Source: JBBRFH01 sp038224615
Lineage (GTDB): Bacteria > Planctomycetota > Phycisphaerae > Tepidisphaerales > Tepidisphaeraceae
DNA: 8,160 bases
Reading direction: 5' to 3'
Assembly (NCBI GenBank): GCA_038224615.1
Contig: JBBRFH010000157.1
Location: 1-8,160, forward strand
Every line of letters begins with the position of its first letter. The first letter of the stretch is position 1. The translations under genes and the position numbers were made by a program. This document shows, one piece after another, positions 1-5,803 of the stretch. The notes under the pieces are model-generated. The model was not told the origin of the DNA, searched no databases, and saw only the letters and a program-made list of their open reading frames with translations.

Positions 1-1
1 C

Positions 2-412
2 GTCATGACGCCCGGCCGGGCGCCGACGGACGCGCAGTGGGATGACATCCGCGCCGGCTACGAGATGTGTACGACGCTCAGTCGCATGCAGATCGGCCAG
101 GCCATCGCCATCCTCGATCGCAACGTGATCGCAGTCGAAGCGCTCGAAGGCACCAACGCCATGATCGACCGCGCCGGCACGCTCTGTCGGCGGAAGGGGT
201 GGACGCTGATCAAGGTCTCCAACACGCACGCCGACATGCGACTCGACGTCCCCACGATCGGCACGACCACCATCGAGCGATTGAAAGCCGGCGGTGCCGG
301 CTGCATCGTGCTGACGCCGGGAAAGACCATCCTGCTGGAAAAAGAAAAAGTGCTTGAGATGGCCGAGCGCGCCGGGATCGTGGTGGTCGGCTACGAGCAG
401 TCGCCGACGTGA
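2..412 (+). CDS. lpxI: UDP-2,3-diacylglucosamine diphosphatase LpxI, C-terminal part (5' truncated)
   Basis: This is the C-terminal half of an LpxI (DUF1009) protein. The family hydrolyses UDP-2,3-diacylglucosamine to lipid X and UMP in lipid A synthesis, replacing LpxH in many bacteria. The frame is already open at the left edge, so the true start lies outside the window; the ATG at position 5 is internal. Counting from that ATG, visible family motifs are IGQAIAI (residues 30-36), VEALEGTNAMIDRAG (44-58) and DMRLDVPTIG (77-86), followed by an alternating hydrophobic C-terminus ending in VVVGYEQ. The length after the GQ motif and the natural TGA at 410-412 fit an intact C-terminal catalytic domain. 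It implies an LPS-type outer membrane. The next gene is convergent, and the 123 bp between them shows no hairpin followed by a T-run. The family call is confident from motif recall; no search was run. Confidence 0.88.
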   Translation, partial: VMTPGRAPTDAQWDDIRAGYEMCTTLSRMQIGQAIAILDRNVIAVEALEGTNAMIDRAGTLCRRKGWTLIKVSNTHADMRLDVPTIGTTTIERLKAGGAGCIVLTPGKTILLEKEKVLEMAERAGIVVVGYEQSPT

Positions 413-535
413 CCGCCTCCCCGCAGGTCCGGCTTCTCCCTCTCCGGTCTGTGAACGGGCAAGGCGATTTCGCGCGATCGTATCGCTGGCACGCCGACTT
501 GCCGTCGCAGTGAACCTTGAATACGTCACGCGCGA

Positions 536-1021
536 TCAGGTGCTGAGCGACGGTGAAGACCGGGCCGTGCTCCCGCCTGATTGCGCCGGCTGAGCGAAGG
601 CGCGGCGCAGCGTCGCGTGGGTGGCCTTGTCAGCGGCGTTGGCGGCGGCGGCGTCGGCCTCGATGCCGATTGTTTCACGCAGTTCGTCCGGGCCGACCGG
701 CAGGAACATGAGGTGGGTGATTGAGCGGTCGTGTACCGCATCGAACACGCCCTTGATCGCCGAATGCTCCACCAGCGCCAGTCGACGTGCAGTGGGGTGC
801 GCCTGCTCGGCCAGACGCAGAACCGTGATCGGCGTGTTGCGCTCGCTACTCTTCTCGACGACGACCGCATCGATGGATTGATAGAGGCGAAGCGCCGCTT
901 CGATCGTTGCCAGATCCGACGCCGTAATGAGCTCGGCCGCGCGGCCGAGTGCCTGTTTGATTTCGTTGAGAGTGCTGCTGCGCTCGCTGTACACGAGCAC
1001 GCGTCTTCGTCGCAGGGACAC
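536..1021 (-). CDS. Receiver-like (CheY fold) protein lacking the phospho-acceptor Asp
   Basis: The protein has a receiver-like beta-alpha pattern: RVLVYSE (beta 1), an amphipathic helix, a DAVVVE strand, a helix, RRLALVEHS, then LMFLPVGPDEL in the place of the usual YLTKPFDPEEL. The acidic pair after beta 1 is replaced by S-E. The phospho-acceptor Asp is Glu, and the conserved Lys before Pro is Leu. It therefore probably cannot be phosphorylated normally and may act as a fixed-state or protein-binding module. A tail of about 45 residues rich in Ala, Thr and Ser follows; there is no output domain. The start is uncertain. I chose GTG at 1021 because GGAAAGG lies 8 bases upstream and beta 1 begins a few residues later. 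An in-frame ATG at 1066 would add 15 residues and has no visible Shine-Dalgarno. The gene is convergent with lpxI and divergent from the hc1-like gene. The receiver call is by pattern only. Confidence 0.6.
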   Translation of the reverse strand: MSLRRRRVLVYSERSSTLNEIKQALGRAAELITASDLATIEAALRLYQSIDAVVVEKSSERNTPITVLRLAEQAHPTARRLALVEHSAIKGVFDAVHDRSITHLMFLPVGPDELRETIGIEADAAAANAADKATHATLRRAFAQPAQSGGSTARSSPSLST

Positions 1022-1148
1022 GGAACCGACCTTTCCATGGGTGGGACCTCCTGCCACGCCACGCATGCGCAGTCGAAGGGATTCACCGATCCGATTTATC
1101 TACGGTAGTTATCGTTCCATCCACGGCGGTCACTTTATTCTCACTGTA

Positions 1149-1178
1149 ATAAAAATCACAGAACGGGGTGCGCTGCAA
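1149..1178 (-). promoter_or_regulatory. Possible promoter for the receiver-like gene
   Basis: Read on the minus strand, TTGCAG (1178-1173) is followed after 18 bases by TTTTAT (1154-1149). This lies in the only AT-rich patch upstream of the minus-strand gene. The match is 4 of 6 at the -10 and the spacing is slightly long, so this is a weak candidate. It would give a leader of roughly 75-120 bases. Confidence 0.22.
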
Positions 1179-1496
1179 TTCGTGCTGCGATAATGGGTTG
1201 CAATAATACAGCGGCCCGCTTGGCCGTGCCGGCATCGGTCCGGCCGGTCGAAAGCGAGCGTGTCGCCGACTGGCACATTGAACGCACGTTCTGGCAACAC
1301 CGTTGTAGCCGTGACGGCGGGATTCGGACGGGAGATGACCGCGATTCTGAGCACGCTGCCGGCGCTGATCGTCCTCACAGTCATCCCGCGAGTCGCGCCG
1401 TACCTCACACGCGAGCGGACGGCGTACTGACTCAAAACGGCAGCACAAGGACAGCCTCGCCTGAGTCCCGGGGCCGGAAATGGCGTTTTCAGTCGT

Positions 1497-1525
1497 TTGA
1501 CACCCCATTTGGACGCCGATATTGT
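1497..1525 (+). promoter_or_regulatory. Sigma70-type promoter of the hc1-like gene
   Basis: A perfect TTGACA (1497-1502) is separated by exactly 17 bases from TATTGT (1520-1525, 4 of 6 to TATAAT). Transcription would start near 1532, giving a leader of about 37 bases that contains GGAGG at 1554-1558. This is the best consensus promoter in the window. It suggests strong, constitutive expression of the small basic protein downstream, as expected for a nucleoid protein. Activity is inferred from sequence alone. Confidence 0.7.
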
Positions 1526-1568
1526 TCGCGGTTCACTCGTGGTCCACTCATTTGGAGGATTAAATCCC

Positions 1569-1784
1569 ATGGCACTGCCTGAATTTGAAACGCTTAAGCG
1601 TCTGGTTGCTGAGTCCGAAGACGACGTGGCCAAGGCCGCGGGCGGGAATAAAGCCGCTGGTACGCGGGCCCGTAAGAAGATGCAGGACGTCAAGTCCGCC
1701 GCCCAGGAAGTCCGCAAGAAAATCCTGGAAGGCCGTGGCGACGAGGGCGACGCCTCCGCGGCCGACGATGCCGCCGCCGAGTGA
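1569..1784 (+). CDS. Histone H1-like protein, Hc1 family
   Basis: This 71-residue protein resembles the chlamydial histone Hc1 family, small DNA-binding proteins that condense or organise the nucleoid. It starts MALPEFETLKRLV, continues with an acidic helix (ESEDDVAKA), then AGGNKAAGTRARKKMQD, which matches the GNKAA-x-R-x-R signature of Hc1 at about residues 29-37, and another helix (KSAAQEVRKKILEG). The last 15 residues are acidic and Ala-rich (GDEGDASAADDAAAE). Chlamydial Hc1 instead ends in a long Lys- and Ala-rich tail, which is absent here. The ATG at 1569 is chosen because GGAGG lies 10 bases upstream; an in-frame ATG at 1497 overlaps the -35 box and is rejected. A strong promoter precedes it and a long hairpin follows. 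A role in chromosome packing is inferred from the family. Confidence 0.8.
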   Translation: MALPEFETLKRLVAESEDDVAKAAGGNKAAGTRARKKMQDVKSAAQEVRKKILEGRGDEGDASAADDAAAE

Positions 1785-1800
1785 CGCTGTTTAGCCCCGC

Positions 1801-1871
1801 GACAGGAGACAGAAGTCAGGAGACCGGCGCGACCCGCGCCGTCTCGTCGACTTCTTCTCCTGTCTCCTTTT
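1801..1871 (+). terminator. Long hairpin with T-run after the hc1-like gene
   Basis: The outer arms are GACAGGAGACAGAAGTC (1801-1817) and GACTTCTTCTCCTGTC (1849-1864), complementary except for one bulged base. Inside, GAGA (1820-1823) pairs with TCTC (1842-1845), and CGGCGCG (1825-1831) pairs with CGCGCCG (1835-1841) around a 3-base loop. That gives about 27 paired positions. The structure is followed by TCCTTTTCTT, so it can act as an intrinsic terminator for the hc1-like gene. The left arm repeats internally (GACAGGAGAC then GTCAGGAGAC), and the length is excessive for a simple terminator, so it may be a dispersed palindromic repeat serving as a terminator. Confidence 0.6.
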
Positions 1872-1893
1872 CTTCCGAACGGTCTTCCTTCCT

Positions 1894-2367
1894 ATGCCTC
1901 CGACATACCTATTTGACCTTTCGGCGTACGACCTCACGGCAGAGGCGTACGACATCAACGCGATCCGTGACGTCAATCCCCAGCGCGGCGCGATGGAGCA
2001 TCTGGATGCGATCGTGGCCGGGGGCCTGGAGATAGGCGGTCTGATCGCTCGCAAGGATGTGAAGCGGGACGAGTTCTGGATCCCCGGGCACATCCCGGGT
2101 CGGCCGCTCCTGCCCGGCGTGATCATGATCGAGGCCGCCGCCCAGGCCGCATCGTTCTACACCAAGAAGTTCCTCAAATGGCCTGGCTTCATCGGCTTCG
2201 GGGGCACGGGCGAAACCAAGTTCCGCTCCGAAGTGAAACCTGGCGATACGCTCTATCTGCTCTGCAAGTACACCTGGGACCGCCACCGGCGCGTCGCCTG
2301 TCTGGCGCAGGGCGTCGTCAACGGGAACCTCGTCTTTGAATCGTCGATCATCGGCGTTCAGATGTGA
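1894..2367 (+). CDS. FabZ-like 3-hydroxyacyl-ACP dehydratase (hotdog fold)
   Basis: The 157-residue protein matches the FabZ family, which removes water from 3-hydroxyacyl-ACP in fatty acid elongation. The core motif reads GHIPGRPLLPGVIMIEAAAQ (residues 65-84), corresponding to FabZ GHFPGxPxMPGVLxIEAMAQ. The catalytic His is H66 and the acidic residue is E80. The second half follows the family: FRSEVKPGDTLYLLCKY, RRVACLAQGVVNGNLVFES. Length is normal for FabZ. The N-terminus (MPPTYLFDLSAYDL) is longer and unusual. The bases before the ATG are pyrimidine-rich (CTTCCTTCCT) with no Shine-Dalgarno; the start follows the 1801-1871 hairpin by about 22 bases. No other lipid gene sits next to it, so it may be a paralogue rather than the main FabZ. 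The fold is secure; exact substrate is not. Confidence 0.82.
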   Translation: MPPTYLFDLSAYDLTAEAYDINAIRDVNPQRGAMEHLDAIVAGGLEIGGLIARKDVKRDEFWIPGHIPGRPLLPGVIMIEAAAQAASFYTKKFLKWPGFIGFGGTGETKFRSEVKPGDTLYLLCKYTWDRHRRVACLAQGVVNGNLVFESSIIGVQM

Positions 2368-2463
2368 TCCGGACGCGCTTGCGCGTGGGGCAATTCCCAG
2401 CGCAGGAATCGTTCGCGTCTGTTATCTTCGTGGCGTCGCTCTTTCAGGACTCTCCGGAGGATC

Positions 2464-3333
2464 ATGGACGATCTCGCAGCCATTCCGTTCCTGCCCGTTT
2501 CATCGCTAACGCTGGCTGATGTGCCGATCGTGGTCGTCGATGTCGAGACGACCGGCGCGTCATTTGCCTATGGCGATCGTGTTGTGGAGATCGGATTCGT
2601 GCGGATTGAACACGGACGGGTCGTTTGCGCCCAGAGCACGCTGCTGAATCCCGGTCGGCCGATGTCGGGCGGGGCGAGTCGGGTAACGGGGATCACCGAT
2701 GAACTGCTGATCGACCACCCGGCGTTTGAAAGCGTCTGGCAAGGGATTCGTACCCAGCTACGCGGCTGCATCGTGGTGGGGCACAATGTGTCGTTTGACC
2801 TGTCGTTTTTGGATGGAGAGTGCCGGCGGATCGGCAGCTCGCTCGTGGGCGAACTCGGCGCGTTCGACACGCTCGATACCTGCCGGCTGGCGCGACGACT
2901 TTTCGGGCGCGGCGGCAATGGCCTGCAGCGGCTGGCGAGTCGTCTCTGTATTGAGCCCACCGGCGACGCGCATCGTGCCCTGGCCGACTGCCATACGACG
3001 GCGGCGCTCCTGCAGCGGCTGATCGAACCGATCGGCGGCTGGAACATGACGGTCGCCGACGCCATCGCCCGGCAAGGCGGGCCCGTCCGCTTCACGCCGC
3101 CGACCTCTCGGCAGTCGCCGGTGTCGGAGGAGATCGCCGACATGCTCATCGTCGGCAGGCCCGTGCAGATCACCTACAGGGACGCCAAGGCGACCGAAAG
3201 CGAGCGGCTGATAACGCCCCGTTTCATCCGCCGGATACGGGGCAAGCTTACACTTGTCGCCCACTGTCATGCCCGCAACGCCGAGCGGTATTTCACGCTC
3301 ACGCAGATACTTCGCGTCGAGCACCCGCGGTAG
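2464..3333 (+). CDS. DnaQ-type DEDDh 3'-5' exonuclease with degenerate WYL-like C-terminal domain
   Basis: Residues 20-190 form a DnaQ/epsilon-like exonuclease. Exo I is VVDVETTG with D26 and E28, Exo II is VGHNVSFDLSFL with D112, and Exo III is HRALADCHTT with H170 and D175, so all five DEDDh residues are present. Such enzymes trim 3' ends of DNA or RNA with two metal ions. Residues 225-286 (ADMLIVGRPVQITYRDA, then SERLITPRFIRRIRGKL, LVAHCHARNAERYFTL) align by eye with WYL domains: an initial IxYR strand, a P-x-x-I/L strand, LVAxCHxR and a final xxFxL. The W-Y-L triad itself reads L-T-L, and the Arg usually in FRLDRI is Thr. GGAGG sits 3 bases before the ATG, a tight spacing. It is not a replicative epsilon by context. 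The exonuclease call is firm; the WYL call is tentative. Confidence 0.85.
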   Translation: MDDLAAIPFLPVSSLTLADVPIVVVDVETTGASFAYGDRVVEIGFVRIEHGRVVCAQSTLLNPGRPMSGGASRVTGITDELLIDHPAFESVWQGIRTQLRGCIVVGHNVSFDLSFLDGECRRIGSSLVGELGAFDTLDTCRLARRLFGRGGNGLQRLASRLCIEPTGDAHRALADCHTTAALLQRLIEPIGGWNMTVADAIARQGGPVRFTPPTSRQSPVSEEIADMLIVGRPVQITYRDAKATESERLITPRFIRRIRGKLTLVAHCHARNAERYFTLTQILRVEHPR

Positions 3334-3412
3334 ATCCTTGCGTTTACCCGGCTTTCCGCTTCCGCCTCCGCGTCGAGGTCCGGGAATCTCTTTGCGCCAT
3401 CCAACCCATCAC

Positions 3413-3441
3413 TGGAAACCGGACCGCCATTGCTCTACTAT
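3413..3441 (+). promoter_or_regulatory. Candidate promoter of the pdh operon
   Basis: TGGAAA (3413-3418) and TACTAT (3436-3441) are 17 bases apart, each 4 of 6 to the sigma70 consensus. This is the best pair found in the 195 bp before pdhA, which is the only sizeable gap ahead of the operon. The predicted transcript would begin just before the hairpin at 3454-3475. Confidence 0.35.
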
Positions 3442-3453
3442 CTCCCGCGCTCC

Positions 3454-3498
3454 GTTGGGGTAACCAATCCCCAACAGATGGAGCGACCCGGTTAACCG
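3454..3498 (+). promoter_or_regulatory. Hairpin and palindrome in the pdhA leader, possible operator
   Basis: A perfect 7-bp inverted repeat, GTTGGGG (3454-3460) and CCCCAAC (3469-3475), encloses an 8-base loop, TAACCAAT. Fourteen bases further on is the perfect 10-bp palindrome CGGTTAACCG (3489-3498). Both contain a GGT(T)AACC core, about three helical turns apart. This could be a pair of regulator sites or a leader hairpin controlling the operon. There is no T-run, so simple termination is unlikely. Function is inference. Confidence 0.35.
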
Positions 3499-3528
3499 AC
3501 CGATAGAAAAATCACGGAGCACCCACTC

Positions 3529-4590
3529 ATGGCAGTAGCTGACGTAGCCTCAGCCCCCGCACTGTCGGCCTCGAAAGAGGCCTCACCCGCGGCGGCATCA
3601 ACGGACGGACATGTAGAACGACAACGCCTCCGCACGATGCTGCTGATTCGCCGATTTGAAGAGCGCACCTATCAGGAATACACCAAGCCCGGGCAGAAGA
3701 TCGGCGGTTTTTGCCATCTTTATTCGGGACAGGAAGCGATCTGCGTCGGCCTGGCGGCCCACTTCGATAAGAAGCGCGATTACCTGATCAACGGGTATCG
3801 CTGTCACGGACACAGTCTGGCGCTGGGCATGGACCCGCGTGCGGGCATGGCCGAGCTATTCGGCAAATCCACCGGCTGCTCGAAGGGCAAGGGCGGGTCG
3901 ATGCACTTCTTCGACGCCTCTGTCGGGAACATGGGCGGCCACGGTATCGTCGGGGGGCATTTGCCTCTCGCGATCGGTTTTGCCTTCGCGCAAAAATACA
4001 AAGAGACCGGCGGGTTCACCGTCTGCCTCTTCGGCGACGGCGCGGTCAACCAGGGCACCCATAACGAAGCCCTCAATATGGCGTCGTTGTGGAAGCTGCC
4101 GGTGATCTTCATGGTCGAGAACAACGGCGTCGCGATGGGCACCGAAGTCTACCGCCACTCCGCTGAGACCGATCTGGCGAAGCGCGGCCTCGGCTACAAC
4201 ATGCCGACCGCCAACGTCGACGGCAACGCTGTAGACATTTTCATCAAGGAAGTCGGAGTCGCCGTCGAACGGGCTCGTACCGGGGGCGGCCCGAGCTATT
4301 TCAGCGCCAACACCTTCCGTTTCCGCGGCCACTCGATGAGCGACTCGATGGCGACGTACCGCACGAAGGAACAACAGGAAGCCGCCCGCCTCCGCGACCC
4401 GATTCAACTCTACGCCGACCGCCTCATCAAGAAGGGCTGGCTGAACAAGGAGCAGTTCGAGGCGATGGAAGAAGAGGCCGGCGAGATCATTGTCCAGGCC
4501 GTCGATCAAGCCAACGACGACCCGCACCCGCCGCTCGAGGACCGCTTCAATGACATCCTGGCGGAGAAGTATCCGTATCAGCCGAAGTAG
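3529..4590 (+). CDS. pdhA: Pyruvate dehydrogenase E1 component, alpha subunit
   Basis: E1 alpha, with E1 beta, decarboxylates pyruvate on thiamine diphosphate (ThDP). The 353 residues show the full family pattern: LLIRRFEERTYQEY (38-51), LYSGQEAICVG (64-74), RCHGHSLALG (91-100) and GKGGSMHFFD (120-129). The ThDP/Mg motif starts at GDGAVNQG (169-176) and ends at ENN (197-199). The conserved loop RGHSMSDSMATYRT (266-279) resembles the phosphorylation loop of mitochondrial E1 alpha. The first 30 residues are Ala- and Ser-rich and low in complexity, longer than usual. GGAG lies 9 bases before the ATG. It is the first gene of a pdhABC-lpd operon and is followed by a 121-bp gap with a long hairpin. 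A branched-chain keto acid E1 alpha is the main alternative, less likely from the motif details. Confidence 0.92.
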   Translation: MAVADVASAPALSASKEASPAAASTDGHVERQRLRTMLLIRRFEERTYQEYTKPGQKIGGFCHLYSGQEAICVGLAAHFDKKRDYLINGYRCHGHSLALGMDPRAGMAELFGKSTGCSKGKGGSMHFFDASVGNMGGHGIVGGHLPLAIGFAFAQKYKETGGFTVCLFGDGAVNQGTHNEALNMASLWKLPVIFMVENNGVAMGTEVYRHSAETDLAKRGLGYNMPTANVDGNAVDIFIKEVGVAVERARTGGGPSYFSANTFRFRGHSMSDSMATYRTKEQQEAARLRDPIQLYADRLIKKGWLNKEQFEAMEEEAGEIIVQAVDQANDDPHPPLEDRFNDILAEKYPYQPK

Positions 4591-4600
4591 GGCGAGGAAG

Positions 4601-4675
4601 TGACGAATGTCGAGTGCCGAATGACGAACGATCGGCACCGTCTCTCAATCGTCATTCGGCACTCTTCATTCGTCA
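4601..4675. repeat. Long inverted repeat between pdhA and pdhB
   Basis: The inner arms are GAGTGCCGAATGACGA (4612-4627) and TCGTCATTCGGCACTC (4649-4664), a perfect 16-bp match. The outer arms TGACGAATG (4601-4609) and CATTCGTCA (4667-4675) pair perfectly over 9 bp, separated from the inner arms by a 2-by-2 internal mismatch. The loop is 21 bases (4628-4648). The arms are built from short related words such as GACGAATG and GCCGAATGACGA. There is no T-run after it. It ends 36 bases before pdhB. From memory, conceptual translations of this type (MTNVECRMTN, RHSSFVI) recur as spurious short proteins in other genomes, suggesting a dispersed repeat; this was not checked. Confidence 0.8.
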
Positions 4676-4711
4676 TTTACGACCGCACCACTAGAACGAA
4701 TCGGAACAGTC

Positions 4712-5695
4712 ATGCCAGTCATCGAATTCCGCGAAGCCCTCCGTGCCGCCATGACCGAGGAGATGGAGCGCGACGAAAACGTGTTCCTGCTCGGCGAAGA
4801 AGTCGGCCAGTACCAGGGGGCGTACAAGGTCAGCAAAGGGATGCTCGAGCAGTTCGGGCCGAAGCGCGTGCTTGACACGCCGATCTCTGAAGCGGCTTTC
4901 AGCGGCCTCGGCATCGGCGCTGCGATGGTCGGACTGCGGCCGATCGTGGAGTACATGAGCTGGTCGTTCACGCTCGTCTGCCTCGATCAACTCGTCAACA
5001 ATGCCGCCAACGTCCGCTACATGTCCGGCGGGCAGTACAAGGTGCCGGTGGTTTTTCGCGGGGGCAACGGCATCGCCCACCAGCTTGGCGCAACGCACAG
5101 CCACCGCGTCGAAACCATCTACGCCCGCATTCCGGGCCTGATCGTCGTCAGCCCCAGCACGCCGTACGATGCCAAGGGACTGCTCAAAAGCTCGATCCGA
5201 TGCGACGACCCCGTCATCTTTCTTGAGAGCGAGAAGCAACTCGCCGAGAAGGGCGAAGTGCCTGACGAGGAGTACACGGTCCCCATTGGCGTCGCCAAGG
5301 TGGAGCGCGAAGGCAAGGACGTCACCGTCGTCAGCTACGGCCGCCCGATGTCGCGCGTGGTGCGTCCTGCGATCGAACAGCTCGTCGCCCAGGGCTTCGA
5401 GCCCGAATTGATTGACCTGCGCACGCTCCGCCCGCTGGACACCGAGACGATCGTGACCAGCATCAAGAAGACGCACCGCTGCGTGATCATCGACGAAGAC
5501 TACGGCTATTGCGGCATCGGCGACGGCATCATCGGCAAGCTGCACAAGCGATGCTTCGACGATCTCGATGCCCCGATCGAACGCATCTGCTCCGACGAAA
5601 TCCCTGTCCCGTTCAACCACTACATGGAAGAGGCGATGCTGCCGTCCGTGGAGCGAATCATCGAAGGCGTGAAGGAAGTCTGTTATCGCAAATAG
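4712..5695 (+). CDS. pdhB: Pyruvate dehydrogenase E1 component, beta subunit
   Basis: E1 beta completes the ThDP-binding E1 heterotetramer and contacts E2. The 327 residues follow the family closely: MPVIEFREALRAAMTEEM at the start, LLGEEVGQYQGAYKVSKG (26-43), DTPISEAAFSGLGIGAA (55-71), RGGNGIAHQLGATHS (116-130) and PSTPYDAKGLLKSSI (148-162). The C-terminal domain shows DLRTLRPLD (235-243) and ends near FNHYMEEAMLPSVERI. E60 is the expected ThDP-activating Glu and H129 the active-site His. The residue after the THS motif is His, where many homologues have Gln. Length is normal. No strong Shine-Dalgarno precedes the ATG; the nearest purine patch is CGGAACAG. The next repeat starts at the G of the stop codon. 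Confidence 0.93.
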   Translation: MPVIEFREALRAAMTEEMERDENVFLLGEEVGQYQGAYKVSKGMLEQFGPKRVLDTPISEAAFSGLGIGAAMVGLRPIVEYMSWSFTLVCLDQLVNNAANVRYMSGGQYKVPVVFRGGNGIAHQLGATHSHRVETIYARIPGLIVVSPSTPYDAKGLLKSSIRCDDPVIFLESEKQLAEKGEVPDEEYTVPIGVAKVEREGKDVTVVSYGRPMSRVVRPAIEQLVAQGFEPELIDLRTLRPLDTETIVTSIKKTHRCVIIDEDYGYCGIGDGIIGKLHKRCFDDLDAPIERICSDEIPVPFNHYMEEAMLPSVERIIEGVKEVCYRK

Positions 5696-5783
5696 GCCTT
5701 AGGGCTTGCGCCTTAGGCCTTGGTGAAACGCGAAGTCGGTCTTCCGTCTTCCACCAAGGCCCAAGCCCCAAGGCCCAAGGCCC
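5695..5783. repeat. Imperfect inverted repeat between pdhB and pdhC, copy 1 of a family
   Basis: The left arm (5695-5727) runs from GGCCTTAGGGCTTG to GCCTTGGTGAA and includes the last base of the pdhB stop codon. The right arm (5749-5783) runs from TTCCACCAAGGCCCAAG to AAGGCCC. Aligned as reverse complements they agree at about 26 of 31 positions, with a 21-base loop. The left arm holds two CTTAGG units and the right arm several CCAAG units, so the arms differ in a consistent way. The left arm matches the repeat at 7192 at 29 of 34 positions. There is no T-run. The right arm ends 20 bases before pdhC. Confidence 0.75.
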
Positions 5784-5803
5784 GTCAAGACCGAAGGTCG
5801 AAA

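Larger units (their letters stand above)
1067..1568. other. Divergent intergenic region, about 500 bp
   Basis: No convincing gene is seen here. Open frames on both strands are rich in Arg, Cys and Ser and look like GC-driven shadows. The stretch from about 1084 to 1165 is clearly AT-richer than its surroundings and probably carries the promoter of the minus-strand gene. It includes the short odd palindrome CTACGGTAG and an inverted TTTATT/AATAAA pair. The right end, 1497-1568, carries the promoter and leader of the hc1-like gene. A 31-codon frame at 1335-1430 encodes one hydrophobic segment but has no spaced ribosome binding site. No tRNA or other RNA gene was recognised. Confidence 0.6.

Noticed and set aside
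413..535. Intrinsic terminator between lpxI and the convergent gene
   Set aside because: Only short dispersed complementary words (GGCAAG/CTTGCC, GCGAT/ATCGC) were found, with no compact stem or T-run.
526..1086. The 186-codon minus-strand frame led by the strong Shine-Dalgarno ATG
   Set aside because: Its product is a run of Arg, Ser, Pro and Thr with no fold-like pattern, while the overlapping frame gives a clear receiver-like sequence.
1083..1717. Minus-strand open frames of 141 and 195 codons
   Set aside because: They run antisense through the hc1-like gene or its promoter region, are rich in Arg, Cys and Ser without domain-like patterning, and have no ribosome binding site. They look like GC-driven shadows.
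2373..2386. Small hairpin ACGCGCTTGCGCGT after fabZ as a terminator
   Set aside because: The stem is only 5 bp with a CTTG loop and no T-run follows, so termination cannot be supported.
4600..4875. A plus-strand frame starting in the pdhA-pdhB repeat (MTNVECRMTN)
   Set aside because: It is a translation of the inverted repeat running out of frame into pdhB and shows no protein features.
5720..5803. Upstream in-frame start extending pdhC by 28 residues
   Set aside because: The extension would translate the inverted repeat into a Lys/Pro-rich stretch before a complete lipoyl domain, while ATG 5804 has GAAGG 6 bases upstream.
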